A DNA stretch of 64,000 bases from an uncultured Clostridia bacterium (GCA_947624215.1 CANQJJ010000005.1:1-64000); one strand, 5' to 3'. Counted from the first letter of the stretch, positions 25,448-34,703 are shown. The notes: generated by a model not told the origin, from the sequence alone. A program made the numbers and translations.

Positions 25448-26641
25448 TCAGATGAGTGCGGCCGTCTCCCGTGCGATGACCAGCTCCTCGTTGGTCGGGA
25501 TGACCAAGATCTTCACGCGGGAATCTGCCGCGGAGACGTCGTGGATCTCGCCGTCGTTCTTGTAGTTGTTCTTTTCCGCATCCAATTTGATGCCGAATGC
25601 CTCCAACCCGCTCACGACATCCGCGCGCACGTCGGGGGTGTTTTCGCCGATGCCCGCCGTGAAGACGACCGCATCGAGGCCACCCATGACCGCCATGTAG
25701 GCTCCGAGATACTTCTTACAGCCGTAAGCGAACATGTCGAGCGCGAGGCGTGCCCTGTCGTTGCCCGCCTCCTTTGCCGCCGCAAGATCGCGGAAGTCGG
25801 AGGAGACGCCCGAGACGCCGAGAACGCCGCACTTCTTGTTGAGATAGGTGAGGCCTTCGGAGAGGCTCATCCCCCTCTTGCGGAAGATGAACTCGGCGGC
25901 CGCGTAGTCGATATCGCCGCTGCGGGTACCCATGGGAACGCCTGCGAGGGGGGTAAAGCCCATGGAAGTATCGATGCAAACGCCGCCCTTCACGGCCGAG
26001 ATGGAGGAGCCGTTGCCGAGGTGGCAGGTGACGATCTTGAGGTCCTTGATGTCCCTCCCGAGATACTTCGCCGCCTCGCCCGAAACATACTTGTGGGAGG
26101 TGCCGTGTGCGCCGTATCTGCGGACATGGTATGCCTTGTAATCGTCATAGTCGACGGCGTACATGTAGGCGTAGTCGGGCATGGTGGCATGGAAGGAGGT
26201 ATCGAAGACGAGGGCCATCTTCTTGCCGGGCATGACGGCGCGACAGGCATTTACGCCCAAAATGGCCGCGGGATTGTGGAGGGGCGCGAGCTCGGCGATC
26301 TCCTCCATCGTGACCATCACTTCATCGGTGACGAGGGTGGTCTTCTTGAAGGCCTCGCCCGAAGCGACGACGCGGTGGCCGACGGCGTCGATCTCATCCA
26401 TGGAGGAAATGACGCCCGCCTCCTTATCGACGAGCTCACGAAGGACGAGGGAGATGGCCTCGGTGTGGTTGGGCAGCTCCTGCTCGATGACGAAGGTTTG
26501 GCCGTTTGCCTTGTGGGTGAGCTTGCCGCCGGGGATGCCGATGCGCTCGCACCCGCCCTTGGCGAGCACGGACTCGTTCTCCATGTCGATGAGCTGATAT
26601 TTGAGCGAGGAACTCCCCGCATTGATGACGAGAATTTTCAT
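25448..26641 (-). CDS. ackA: Acetate kinase
   Basis: 397 residues, standard length. It converts acetyl phosphate and ADP to acetate and ATP. The N-terminal signature MKILVINAGSSSLKYQLI and DAVGHRVVASGE, ALVFDTSFHATMP, RRYGAHGTSHKYV and VTCHLGNGSSISAV are all present. GAGGTAAAAT precedes the ATG. It follows pta by 85 bases on the same strand, so the two should be co-expressed from the pta promoter. An iterated-motif copy (CGGACATGGTATGCC, 26121-26135) is translated as part of YHVRRYG, next to a conserved active-site segment. Confidence 0.98.
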   Translation of the reverse strand: MKILVINAGSSSLKYQLIDMENESVLAKGGCERIGIPGGKLTHKANGQTFVIEQELPNHTEAISLVLRELVDKEAGVISSMDEIDAVGHRVVASGEAFKKTTLVTDEVMVTMEEIAELAPLHNPAAILGVNACRAVMPGKKMALVFDTSFHATMPDYAYMYAVDYDDYKAYHVRRYGAHGTSHKYVSGEAAKYLGRDIKDLKIVTCHLGNGSSISAVKGGVCIDTSMGFTPLAGVPMGTRSGDIDYAAAEFIFRKRGMSLSEGLTYLNKKCGVLGVSGVSSDFRDLAAAKEAGNDRARLALDMFAYGCKKYLGAYMAVMGGLDAVVFTAGIGENTPDVRADVVSGLEAFGIKLDAEKNNYKNDGEIHDVSAADSRVKILVIPTNEELVIARETAALI

Positions 26642-26726
26642 ATTTTACCTCTATGTATTTTTTGTTTTCACTTTCGGGGACAGCAAGAGCGTCGTACTTC
26701 GTACAGATCCCCTTGGCGGCACAAAC

Positions 26727-27770
26727 TCATTCCGCCTGCAATGCCGTGATCGCCACCGCGCAGACGATGTCCGCCGCCTTGCAGCCGCGGGAGAGGTCGT
26801 TGAGGGGCTTCGCAAATCCTTGGCAGATGGGCCCGATGGCCTGGAATCCCCCGAGCCGCTCGGCGATCTTATAGCCGATGTTCCCTGCCTGCAAGTCGGG
26901 GAAGATGAGCACGTTCGCGTGCCCCGCAACCGTGGACTTGGGCGCCTTCAATGCCGCCACTTCGGGCACGAGCGCCGCGTCGAACTGCAACTCGCCGTCC
27001 AGCGTGAGGTCGGGCGCCTTCTCCTTGGCGATGCGCGTGGCCTCCTGCACATTGGTCACGAGGTCGTGCTTGGCAGAGCCCATCGTCGAGAAGGAAAGCA
27101 TGGCGACGCGCGGCTCCAACCCCGCGATCTCCTTGGCGCTCTTCGCCGTCGCGATGGCGCAGTCGGCAAGCCCCTCGGCCGTATAGGTGGGATTCAGGCC
27201 GCAGTCCGCAAAGACGAACAGCCCGTCCGTACAATATTTATTGCCGCCCACGGGCGCGACCATGATCATGAAGCTGGAGACGGCCGAAACGCCGGGCGCC
27301 GTCTTGATGATCTGAAGACCCGGGCGGAGCGTGTTTGCGGTGGAGTGGCAAGCGCCCGAGACCAACCCGTCTACGTCGCCCGCTTTGAGCATGAGGGCGC
27401 CGAAGAAGGTGGGATCTTTGGCCTGTTCCAGAGCCTGTTCCTCGGTCATGCCCTTGGCCTTTCTCAGCTCATAGAGCAGGTGGGCATACTCCCCGAGCTT
27501 GGGAGAAGAGGCGGGCTCGACGATCTCGATGCCGGTGAGGTCGACTTCGGGGTTCTTCGCCTTGATCTCTTCGGCATTGCCGAGGAGCACGATGCGCGCG
27601 ACCTTCTCCTCCATGCAGATGGCGGCCGCCTCGACGACGCGGGAGTCTTCCCCCTCGCAGAGCACGATCTTCTTGTCCTTTTCCGCGGCCTTCTTCTTGA
27701 TCGTCTCGACGATCGTACCGCTCTCGGCCAATTTTCTGCCGAGATTTTTCACAGATTTCATGAATCCCAT
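26727..27770 (-). CDS. pta: Phosphate acetyltransferase
   Basis: 347 residues, the short Pta form without the N-terminal regulatory domain. It converts acetyl-CoA and phosphate to acetyl phosphate. Motifs include IVLCEGEDSRVVEAA, FFGALMLKAGDVDGLVSGACHSTANTLRPGLQIIKT, FADCGLNPTYTAEGLADCAIATAK and a final region GGFQAIGPICQGFAKPLNDLSRGC. A GGAGG precedes MGFMKS. With AckA it turns the acetyl-CoA from NifJ into acetate and ATP. Confidence 0.97.
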   Translation of the reverse strand: MGFMKSVKNLGRKLAESGTIVETIKKKAAEKDKKIVLCEGEDSRVVEAAAICMEEKVARIVLLGNAEEIKAKNPEVDLTGIEIVEPASSPKLGEYAHLLYELRKAKGMTEEQALEQAKDPTFFGALMLKAGDVDGLVSGACHSTANTLRPGLQIIKTAPGVSAVSSFMIMVAPVGGNKYCTDGLFVFADCGLNPTYTAEGLADCAIATAKSAKEIAGLEPRVAMLSFSTMGSAKHDLVTNVQEATRIAKEKAPDLTLDGELQFDAALVPEVAALKAPKSTVAGHANVLIFPDLQAGNIGYKIAERLGGFQAIGPICQGFAKPLNDLSRGCKAADIVCAVAITALQAE

Positions 27771-27814
27771 TCCCGAATTCCTCCAAAATACTTTATTTTT
27801 CTCCGCAGTTCGTG

Positions 27815-27820
27815 TATAAT
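27815..27820 (+). promoter_or_regulatory. Possible -10 box for tmcAL
   Basis: TATAAT inside GTGTATAAT, an inverted copy of the ATTATACAC of the pta promoter. The -35 region (TTTATT) is weak. If used, the transcript starts near 27827 and overlaps the pta leader in antisense. Confidence 0.45.
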
Positions 27821-27862
27821 AGGACGTGGCCTAAAAGTACCCTGCGGAAAATTTTCCCTATC

Positions 27863-27891
27863 ATTATACACCATTTGCGCGGACTTGTAAA
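27863..27891 (-). promoter_or_regulatory. Predicted pta-ackA promoter
   Basis: TTTACA (27886-27891), a 17-base spacer and TATAAT (27863-27868). The leader is about 85 bases and contains CCGCAG...CTGCGG arms that could close a long hairpin. Confidence 0.75.
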
Positions 27892-27909
27892 GCTACACGG
27901 AGGAAAAAG

Positions 27910-29094
27910 ATGAAAATTTGTGCTGTCATCTCGGAATACAATCCCTTCCACAACGGGCACGCCTACCAGCTCGCCCGCATCAAGGAGCTCAGCGGGTGCG
28001 ACCGCATCCTCTGCATCATGAGCGGGAACTTCACCCAGCGGGGAGACATCGCCGTCTTCGATAAGTATACGCGCGCCCGTCATGCGGTCATGGGTGGGGC
28101 CGACGCGGTCATCGAGCTCCCCGTCCCCTTTGCCGTATCCCCTGCCGAGCTGTTTGCAAAGGGCGCCGTGCACATTCTCTCCTCCATCCCCGCCGTAAAG
28201 GTGCTCGCCTTCGGATGCGAGAACGGGACGGCGGATCCCTTCCTCACGGCCGCCAAGGCCTCCCTCCGCGAAGACAGGGAATTCAAGGCCGCCCTCAAAG
28301 AGGCCATGAAGGACGGGACCTCCTATGTGCGGGCGCACACCGAGGTGCTCTTCCGCCTCAATAAGGAGGTAGACAGATCCCTCTTCACGAGCCCGAACAA
28401 CATCCTCGGCGTGGAGTATTGCCGCGCTATCTTAACGCAGAAGGCGGACATGGTACCCCTCCCCATCGTCAGAGTGGGCGGAGGAGACAAGGACACGGAC
28501 ATCTTGAAAAACTATTCCTCGGCGACGGCCCTGCGCGGGATCCTCGGGGAAAGCACCCTGCGCGCGCGGCGGGCCCTGAAAAGAAATATGCCCGCATTCG
28601 TCTGTGCCGACGCGGAGAATTTCCGCCCCATCCCCTATGAGACGGCCGTGATGTGCGCGCTGATCTCGGCAAAGCGGGAGGAGCTCGCCCTCGCGCCCGA
28701 TTGCAGCGAAGGGTTGGAAAATTGCCTGCTCTCCATGGTGCGGAGCAACCCCGTCTACGGCACCCTGCTCGACAAAGTGGTCTCCAAACGCTACACCCGT
28801 GCCCGCATCAAGCGCATTTTGTTGCAGAATTTCCTCGGGATCGGCCTGAGGGACGTGCGCGGTTACATAGACGCTCCGCTCTACTGCCGCACGCTGGCCG
28901 TAAAGAGCGGTGACAAGGAACTTCTGAAAACGCTCGCGGAGGGACGCTTCCCCCTCATCGTGCGAAAGAGCGACTTCCCGCTCCTGAAAAAAGAGGCGCT
29001 CGCCTGCTTTACGGCAGACATGCACGCCAATGCCCTTTACAGCACCCTCTCGGGCCGCCCGCTCGGCGACTACGAGACGCTGTTCATAGAATAA
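27910..29094 (+). CDS. tmcAL: tRNA(Met) cytidine acetate ligase TmcAL (YlbM family)
   Basis: 394 residues. TmcAL activates acetate with ATP to form N4-acetylcytidine at the wobble position of elongator tRNA-Met. The nucleotidyltransferase signature is at the very N-terminus (AVISEYNPFHNGHAYQL), followed by ILCIMSGNFTQRGDIAVFDKYTRARHAV and FTSPNNILGVEYCRAI, all family hallmarks. It is divergent from pta-ackA, whose product acetate is its substrate. GGAGGAAAAAG precedes the ATG. A motif copy (CGGACATGGTACC, 28445-28457) encodes the ADMVPLP segment. Confidence 0.95.
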   Translation: MKICAVISEYNPFHNGHAYQLARIKELSGCDRILCIMSGNFTQRGDIAVFDKYTRARHAVMGGADAVIELPVPFAVSPAELFAKGAVHILSSIPAVKVLAFGCENGTADPFLTAAKASLREDREFKAALKEAMKDGTSYVRAHTEVLFRLNKEVDRSLFTSPNNILGVEYCRAILTQKADMVPLPIVRVGGGDKDTDILKNYSSATALRGILGESTLRARRALKRNMPAFVCADAENFRPIPYETAVMCALISAKREELALAPDCSEGLENCLLSMVRSNPVYGTLLDKVVSKRYTRARIKRILLQNFLGIGLRDVRGYIDAPLYCRTLAVKSGDKELLKTLAEGRFPLIVRKSDFPLLKKEALACFTADMHANALYSTLSGRPLGDYETLFIE

Positions 29095-29123
29095 ACATTC
29101 TCAAAACAACAAAGGAGAACGCC

Positions 29124-29885
29124 ATGCTGACCACCCTCGCCGCGGAAACGGCCATTGTGCCGACGCGCAACCTCAACCTTCTCTACATCGTCCTCGACTG
29201 CATCTTCCTCGCGGTGCTGTGCGGCCTGTTCATCTGGAAGAAGCGGTATTCCACCCTCCTCTTCGCGCTGTTCGGAGGGATCCTCTACACCGTTGTGGAC
29301 TACGGCGGGTTTTACCTTTTGAGCCACACCCGCACGGTGTTTATCGACGGGGTACTCGCGGACATGGGTGGCACCTTTTGGGTCTTACTGTGGATGTCGA
29401 TGAGCTACGGGTTCACGAATTTTGCCTTCATCTGGGTGCTCGTGAGCCGCGACAAGGCCGCCGTATATTGGATCTTTCTCATCGTGATGTGGTGGATGAC
29501 CGCGCCCTCGATCGCGGAAATGGGCGGGGAGGCGACCATCACGACCTCGCGCACCACGGGCGCCTACCACGGCTGGATGGGCATCGCGCTCGTCCTCTCC
29601 TACCTCGTGCTGACGGTGCTGCTGCTCAGGCATGAAGAAAAGCCCTTCGTGAGCATTCTGCGGCTGTGTCTCATCGGATTTTTCGTGCAGTTCGGCTGGG
29701 AATTCTCCCTGCTCATGGGCGGCATCCGTCCCATGAACGAGGCGAGCATCCGCACCCTGCTCGTCAACTCCTGCCTCGAGACCAATTTGGGCATGCCAGC
29801 CATCTACCTCATCTGGTGGCTGTGGCACAAGCGCTTCAACGAGGACCTCACCCGCGCCCCCAAGCCCGCCAACGCCGGGGCCTGA
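29124..29885 (+). CDS. Polytopic membrane protein, unassigned
   Basis: 253 residues with about seven hydrophobic segments (roughly 18-38, 45-65, 80-110, 115-130, 150-172, 180-200, 220-240). It is aromatic-rich with conserved-looking short loops (VDYGGFYLL, YGFTNFAFIW, GWEFSLLMGGIRP). I do not recognise the family. AAAGGAG precedes the ATG 30 bases after tmcAL, so it is probably the second gene of that transcript. A CGGACATGGGTGGCACC motif variant (29360-29376) encodes LADMGGTFW between two helices. Confidence 0.82.
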   Translation: MLTTLAAETAIVPTRNLNLLYIVLDCIFLAVLCGLFIWKKRYSTLLFALFGGILYTVVDYGGFYLLSHTRTVFIDGVLADMGGTFWVLLWMSMSYGFTNFAFIWVLVSRDKAAVYWIFLIVMWWMTAPSIAEMGGEATITTSRTTGAYHGWMGIALVLSYLVLTVLLLRHEEKPFVSILRLCLIGFFVQFGWEFSLLMGGIRPMNEASIRTLLVNSCLETNLGMPAIYLIWWLWHKRFNEDLTRAPKPANAGA

Positions 29886-29972
29886 TGCGAGCGGAACGGC
29901 CGGACGTAATCAAAACTCTCAAAGAATTTCTCAAAAATGGGTCGGGATCGGGGAAAATTTTTGCGGGAGGGG

Positions 29973-30001
29973 TTGCTTTTTGCGCGGACAGGGTGTATAC
30001 T
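29973..30001 (+). promoter_or_regulatory. Predicted promoter of the GDPD gene (leaderless)
   Basis: TTGCTT (29973-29978), a 17-base spacer and TATACT (29996-30001). The ATG at 30008 is six bases after the -10 box, where transcription should start. Confidence 0.75.
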
Positions 30002-30007
30002 GTTTGC

Positions 30008-30736
30008 ATGAATACTTTCCTGACGCGTATCCCCGTCGCACATCGGGGCCTGCATGACGAAACCATGCCCGAAAACTCCATCCCCGCCTTCCGCGCCGCC
30101 GCCGAGGCAGGCTACGCCATCGAAACGGACGTCCACTTCACCAAAGACGGACAACTCATCGTCTTCCACGACGATGACCTCCTCCGCATGACGGGGGACG
30201 CGCGGACGGTGGAGAGCTGTACCATGTCTGAGCTCAAAGCTCTCAAACTCAAAAATTCGAATGAGAGTATCCCCACTTTCGCGGAGTTTTTGGAGGCCGC
30301 GGACGGGGCGCCGCTGCTCATCGAGATCAAGAACATGAAGGTGAAGGGAAAGGCGATCGCCGAGGCGCTTTCCAAGGCGCTTGCAGACTACAAGGGCGAA
30401 TACGCCATCCAATCCTTCAATCCCTTCTATGCGCGCGCCTATAAAAAATTGCACCCCGAGGTGATGTGCGGCGTGCTGGCCTCCGCGAAGATGTCCTCCA
30501 AGGAAGACGTCCTCCGCTGGCGCATCAAGGCCTATTTCCTCTCCCGCCTCAAATTTAACATCCTCACCCGCCCCGACTTCGTGAGCTACAACCATGTCGG
30601 GCTCCCCGTGCCCGCCGTGACGCGCTTCAAGGGCGCGAAACTCGCCTGGACCATCCGCTCGGCCGAGGAAGAACGCGAGGCGCGGAAGTATGTCGACAAC
30701 ATCATCTTTGAAAACTATCTCGCCCAAAAACAATAA
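30008..30736 (+). CDS. Glycerophosphodiester phosphodiesterase family protein
   Basis: 242 residues. The family hydrolyses glycerophosphodiesters to glycerol 3-phosphate and an alcohol. Active-site motifs are VAHRGLHDETMPENSIPAF (HRG...EN), AIETDVHFTKDGQLIVFHDDDLLRMTG (ExDxxxTxDxxxVxxHD) and LLIEIKN. There is no signal peptide, so it is probably cytoplasmic. The start ATG has no Shine-Dalgarno and coincides with the expected transcription start. A TACCATGTCTGAGC copy (30220-30233) encodes TMSELKALK right after the active-site loop. Confidence 0.92.
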   Translation: MNTFLTRIPVAHRGLHDETMPENSIPAFRAAAEAGYAIETDVHFTKDGQLIVFHDDDLLRMTGDARTVESCTMSELKALKLKNSNESIPTFAEFLEAADGAPLLIEIKNMKVKGKAIAEALSKALADYKGEYAIQSFNPFYARAYKKLHPEVMCGVLASAKMSSKEDVLRWRIKAYFLSRLKFNILTRPDFVSYNHVGLPVPAVTRFKGAKLAWTIRSAEEEREARKYVDNIIFENYLAQKQ

Positions 30737-30739
30737 GGC

Positions 30740-31000
30740 GGAGATTTCTCGACAAGCTCGAAATGACGTAATAGAATCGTTCGAAATGACAAAGTAGAAT
30801 AGTTCGGCCGATTTGAAAGATCCTTCGCGGATGGGCTGTTCGTTGAAAGGTAAGCGACGCCCTCTTGCTGTCCCTGTAAGGGAAAGTACCCCGAGGCCCT
30901 TGGAGGGGGGAAAGGGTTTCTCCTCCTCATCCGCCCCTTACGGGGCACCTTCCCCAAAAGGGAAGGCGAGGGGTCGCTCGCACGGGCTTGGTCGTAGTAA
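30740..31000. repeat. Intergenic repeat mosaic 8
   Basis: Contains a diverged GATCCTTCGCGGATGGGC module (about 30818), CTTGCTGTCCCTGTAAGGGA with the alternative continuation TACCCCGAGGCCCTTGGAGG (about 30861-30925) and TCATCCGCCCCTTACGGGGC (about 30927-30985). No gene. Confidence 0.8.
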
Positions 31001-31002
31001 GG

Positions 31003-31039
31003 CAAAAATTATCCCGACCGCGCGGTCGGGATGTTTTTT
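31003..31039. terminator. Bidirectional terminator between convergent genes
   Basis: ATCCCGACC/GGTCGGGAT stem with a four-base loop and T runs on both strands, serving the lipoprotein gene (minus) and possibly the GDPD gene (plus). Confidence 0.85.
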
Positions 31040-32141
31040 ATCTCGGGATGATCTCGATGGTATTTTCCTCGTCGGAGGTACCGTCCTGCCCGGGCGTCCC
31101 TTCGGGCGTGGGCGTTTCCTCGGGCGCGGGGGCCGCGGGGATGTCCGAAGGCTTGCTCACGCGCACCTTGCCGTAGTCGAAATAGACCTGCGTCAGCTTG
31201 ATCTTGACCTCGGGCACACTCTCACCGCCCGGTTCGGTCTCCCCGCCGTCGGGGTCCGTTTCGGGGTCCGTGCTACCGTCGGGGTCCGTGCCGCCGCCGT
31301 CGGGACCGGTACCCGGTTTCGTTCCGCCGCCCGATTCGGTCTCACTGTCGCCGGGGGCGCCGGGGGCGGTCTCGCTGCCATTCGGGCCGCCCTCTTCGTC
31401 CATGGGCAGCATGTCGCGCGCTTCGGGGGCGGGCGCCTTGGAGCTGAGCTCAGCGATGCAGGCACTCGGCTTGCCGCCGTTCACCTTGACGACAAACTTT
31501 GCTACATCGAAATCTTCGGCGTCCCCGCCTGCCTGCGAGAACACATTCTCCAAAAATCCATTGATGCTCTCCTGCATGGCGGTAAGGCCCGACGTCGTCG
31601 CAAGATACCCCTTTTCCGTATTATCATACGAGAAATTTGCATATTTATCCTTGACGAAATTCAGCCCGTCCGCAAGGGAGAATACCTCGGAAAGCTCGGT
31701 CTTGGAGTAGGTCTCGCCGTCCCACTCCGTCCAGCCGTCGTTCTCCTTCGCGCGCTGCCACACGGCCACCTCGTCGTCGGTAAATTCGAGATACCCCTCG
31801 GCGACATAGCTCGTCTTGCCATCTTCCATAAGGGTCAGATCCATCTTGACCTTGTCCCCGTCGAAACGGTAAGCGAGCGTGATGGTCTCGGACATGGTCT
31901 GCCCGTTTTCCGTCTCCTCAACGGTGATGACCGACTTCACGCCGTAGTTGTCCGCCTTGGAAAATGCGCCCGTCCAAGCCGTACGGTCCACCTTTTCCGA
32001 GGTGAGCGACACGGGGTCCGTGCTCTCCGTGACGGTGACGGAGGGCGTCTCTCCCTTGGGAGGTTCCTCTTTGGGATCGCCGCATCCCGCGAGCGTGAGG
32101 CACACCGTGCCCGCAAGAAGCAGAGTTATCACTTTTTTCAT
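31038..32141 (-). CDS. Predicted lipoprotein with a Pro/Gly/Thr-rich spacer
   Basis: 367 residues. MKKVITLLLAGTVCLTLAGCGD is a lipoprotein signal (LAGC, mature Cys about residue 20). Residues ~45-240 look like a folded beta-rich domain (SVITVEETENGQTMSETITLAYRFDGDKVKMDLTL), resembling LolA-like or outer-surface lipid-binding lipoproteins only in general style. Residues ~245-310 are an extended low-complexity spacer of PDGGGTDPDGSTDPETDPDGGETEP type, then a short C-terminal segment. A variant motif CTCGGACATGGTCTGCC (31888-31904) encodes QTMSETI. Confidence 0.82.
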   Translation of the reverse strand: MKKVITLLLAGTVCLTLAGCGDPKEEPPKGETPSVTVTESTDPVSLTSEKVDRTAWTGAFSKADNYGVKSVITVEETENGQTMSETITLAYRFDGDKVKMDLTLMEDGKTSYVAEGYLEFTDDEVAVWQRAKENDGWTEWDGETYSKTELSEVFSLADGLNFVKDKYANFSYDNTEKGYLATTSGLTAMQESINGFLENVFSQAGGDAEDFDVAKFVVKVNGGKPSACIAELSSKAPAPEARDMLPMDEEGGPNGSETAPGAPGDSETESGGGTKPGTGPDGGGTDPDGSTDPETDPDGGETEPGGESVPEVKIKLTQVYFDYGKVRVSKPSDIPAAPAPEETPTPEGTPGQDGTSDEENTIEIIPR

Positions 32142-32192
32142 ACCTGTTTTCTCCTTGCCGGCAGTATGCGCATGTTTTTGCCGCTTTATGCA

Positions 32193-32220
32193 AAGCGCGT
32201 CCCCGCAAAGGGACGCGCTT
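32193..32220. terminator. Hairpin after glgP
   Basis: AAGCGCGTCCC/GGGACGCGCTT 11-base stem. The T run is better on the plus strand, but glgP (minus) is the only gene it can serve. Confidence 0.7.
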
Positions 32221-32238
32221 TTTCGGCCTTTTGAAAGT

Positions 32239-34533
32239 TTACAGATCCCAAATGAGGCGGGCGTAGTCTTGCACCGAGCGGTCGGCGGAGAATTTGCCCG
32301 CGGCGCTCATGTTGATGAGGCACTTCTTCCAGAACTCCTCGCTGCCGTAGTCGCGCAGCAGCTCCTCCTTTACGCGCACATAGTCGATAAAATCCAGCAC
32401 GACGAGGTATCTGTCGGGGACATGCCCCGCGGTGAGGCTCTCATGGAGCTTGGCGAGGCACCCCGTCTCGTCGGGGAAGGTCCCGTCGATGAGGGTCTCC
32501 AAAGCGCGCTTGAGGGCGGGGGTCTGCTCGATGATCTCGGCGGGCCAATAGAACCGCTTGATCGTGGCGACCTCGTCCACCGTCGCGCCGAAGATATAGT
32601 TGTTCTCCGCGCCCGCTTCCTCACAGATCTCCACGTTGGCGCCGTCCATGGTGCCCAGCGTCACGGTGCCGTTGAGCATGAACTTCATGTTGCTCGTGCC
32701 CGAGGCCTCCATGCCCGCCATGCTGATCTGCTCGGAAACGTCCGCCGCGCACACGATCTTCTCGGCATAACTGACGTTGTAGTTCTGCACGAAGACGACG
32801 CGCATGTAGGGGGCGACCTCCCCGTCGGAATTGACGAGCTTTGCGACCTCGTTGATGAACTTGATGATGGCCTTGGCCATGTAGTAGCCGGGGGCGGCCT
32901 TTGCCCCGAAGATGAAGGCGGTGGGCGGGAAATCCCGGATGGTGCCGTCCTTGATGCCGTAGTAGAAATACAGAATGGAGAGCGCGTTGAGCATCTGCCG
33001 CTTGTATTCGTGGAGGCGCTTCACCTGCACGTCGAAGATGAAATTTTCGGGGATGTCCACGCCCTCGTGCTCCTTGATGTAGGCCGCGAGTTTGCGCTTG
33101 TTTTCTCCCTTGATGGCCTGAAAGGCGGGTACCATGTCCGCGATGAAGGGCTTGATCTTGGCAATTTGCTTCAAATCGGTGTGCCAGCCGTCGCCGATCT
33201 TTTCGTCGATGAGGGCGGCGAGTTTGGGGTTGTTGAGAAGCAGCCACCTGCGCGGCGTGATGCCGTTCGTGATGTTGACGAACTTTTCGGGATACAGCTC
33301 ATACCAATCCTTGAAGGTCTCCGTCTTCAGGATGTTGGTGTGGATCTCGGCGACGCCGTTTACCTTGGCCGCCACATAGATGGCGAGGTTGGCCATGTGC
33401 ACGACGTTGTCGCGGATGATGAAGTATTTCGCGGGGTCCAGTCCCTCCTTTTCGAGGCGCTGCTGGCAGCAGGCGATCTGCTCATAGACCTCGGGCAGGA
33501 GGTCGGCGATGGCGAGACTGTCCCACTTTTCGAGGGCCTCGGCCATGATGGTGTGGTTGGTGAAGTTGAATACCTTGCGGCACACCCCGAAGGCTTCCTC
33601 GAAGGAGAGCCCCTCGAGGCGCAGAAGACGCAAAAGCTCGGGGATGGCGATGACAGGGTGCGTGTCGTTGAGCTGGAAGCAATAGGCCTTGTCGAACGCG
33701 AGAAGGTCGCCACCGCCCGCCTTGTATTTTCCGAGGAGGTCCTGAAGCGAGGCCGAAATCATGAAATATTGCTGTCTCAGGCGCAGGATCTTGCCCACCA
33801 TGGTGTTATCGTTGGGATACAGCACGTCGCAGATCTTGGTGGCGTCGAAATTCTCCTCGGCCTTCCTCCCGCCGCGCATCTCGTTGAAGGCGCCGAAGTC
33901 GAAGGCCTGCACGGGCTCGCTCGACCACAGCCGCAAATTGTTGGCGACGCCGTTTTTGTAGCCGAAGACGGGCATGTCGTAGGGCACGGCGCGCACGGTG
34001 AGGTCGGCAAATTTTACCTCCACCGCATCGCGTTCCACGCGCACGCTCCACGGGTCTCCCCATTTGAGCCAATCGTCCCCCTCCTCGTGCTGGTAGCCGT
34101 CTTCGAAGGTCTGGCGGAAGAGGCCGTAGCGGTAGCGGATGCCGTAGCCGTCGAGGGGGATGCCCATCGTTGCGGCACTCTCGAGGTAGCACGCGGCAAG
34201 CCTGCCGAGCCCCCCGTTGCCGAGCGCGGCGTCTTCGACTTCTTCGAACTCCCCGAGCGCACGGCCGACCGAGGCGAGCGCCTCCCCCGTCTCTTCGAGG
34301 ATGCCGAGGTTCATGAGGTTGTTGAAGATGGCCCGCCCCATCAGAAACTCGGCGGAAAAATAACAGCACCGCTTGCCCTCCCGCGTCTTCCTTGCGGGGT
34401 ACGTCTCCGTCATCACCGCCTTGGAGACGGCGTTGTAGAGCTCGCGCGTATCGGCGTGCGCGATGTCGGTAGCGTAGTCGGAGGCAAGAAAGCGTTCAAC
34501 GTCCTGCAAAAAGTTCTTTCTTTGGAATTTCAT
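32239..34533 (-). CDS. glgP: Glycogen/alpha-glucan phosphorylase
   Basis: 764 residues. It releases glucose 1-phosphate from alpha-1,4-glucans using pyridoxal phosphate. N-terminal CCYFSAEFLMGRAIFNNLMNLGI and GNGGLGRLAACYLESAATMGIPLDGYGIRYRYGLF match the family. The C-terminal PLP region is GTSNMKFMLNGTVTLGTMDGANVEI, where the Lys of SNMKFM binds the cofactor. It is somewhat shorter than the ~800-residue E. coli type, as many Clostridia enzymes are. No other glycogen gene is nearby. A motif copy (GGTACCATGTCCG, 33128-33140) encodes ADMVPAF. Confidence 0.97.
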   Translation of the reverse strand: MKFQRKNFLQDVERFLASDYATDIAHADTRELYNAVSKAVMTETYPARKTREGKRCCYFSAEFLMGRAIFNNLMNLGILEETGEALASVGRALGEFEEVEDAALGNGGLGRLAACYLESAATMGIPLDGYGIRYRYGLFRQTFEDGYQHEEGDDWLKWGDPWSVRVERDAVEVKFADLTVRAVPYDMPVFGYKNGVANNLRLWSSEPVQAFDFGAFNEMRGGRKAEENFDATKICDVLYPNDNTMVGKILRLRQQYFMISASLQDLLGKYKAGGGDLLAFDKAYCFQLNDTHPVIAIPELLRLLRLEGLSFEEAFGVCRKVFNFTNHTIMAEALEKWDSLAIADLLPEVYEQIACCQQRLEKEGLDPAKYFIIRDNVVHMANLAIYVAAKVNGVAEIHTNILKTETFKDWYELYPEKFVNITNGITPRRWLLLNNPKLAALIDEKIGDGWHTDLKQIAKIKPFIADMVPAFQAIKGENKRKLAAYIKEHEGVDIPENFIFDVQVKRLHEYKRQMLNALSILYFYYGIKDGTIRDFPPTAFIFGAKAAPGYYMAKAIIKFINEVAKLVNSDGEVAPYMRVVFVQNYNVSYAEKIVCAADVSEQISMAGMEASGTSNMKFMLNGTVTLGTMDGANVEICEEAGAENNYIFGATVDEVATIKRFYWPAEIIEQTPALKRALETLIDGTFPDETGCLAKLHESLTAGHVPDRYLVVLDFIDYVRVKEELLRDYGSEEFWKKCLINMSAAGKFSADRSVQDYARLIWDL

Positions 34534-34674
34534 CCCTTTCCCTTCCCCAAATAATTCTCAAAACGCGTCTATTTTAGCATAGTGCAATTCCGATGTCAAT
34601 TTGTTCCCCCGATTTTTTTCCAATTTCGGCAAGAAAAATTTTCGCGACTTTTTCGACGAATTGCCGTTTTCCTG

Positions 34675-34703
34675 TTGAAAAAATCTTTTTGTTATGTTAT
34701 AAT
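34675..34703 (+). promoter_or_regulatory. Predicted promoter of the hydrogenase operon
   Basis: TTGAAA (34675-34680), a 17-base spacer and TATAAT (34698-34703). The leader is about 69 bases and shows no obvious riboswitch. Between glgP and this promoter the DNA is AT-rich and otherwise empty. Confidence 0.8.

Noticed and set aside
29666-30007. A longer start for the GDPD gene inside the preceding membrane-protein gene
   Set aside because: The added residues are an out-of-frame reading of that gene. The promoter and the HRG motif place the start at 30008.
31948-34554. Open frame of 868 codons antisense to glgP and the lipoprotein
   Set aside because: Same reason: low-complexity His/Val/Asp-rich translation, opposite two clear genes.
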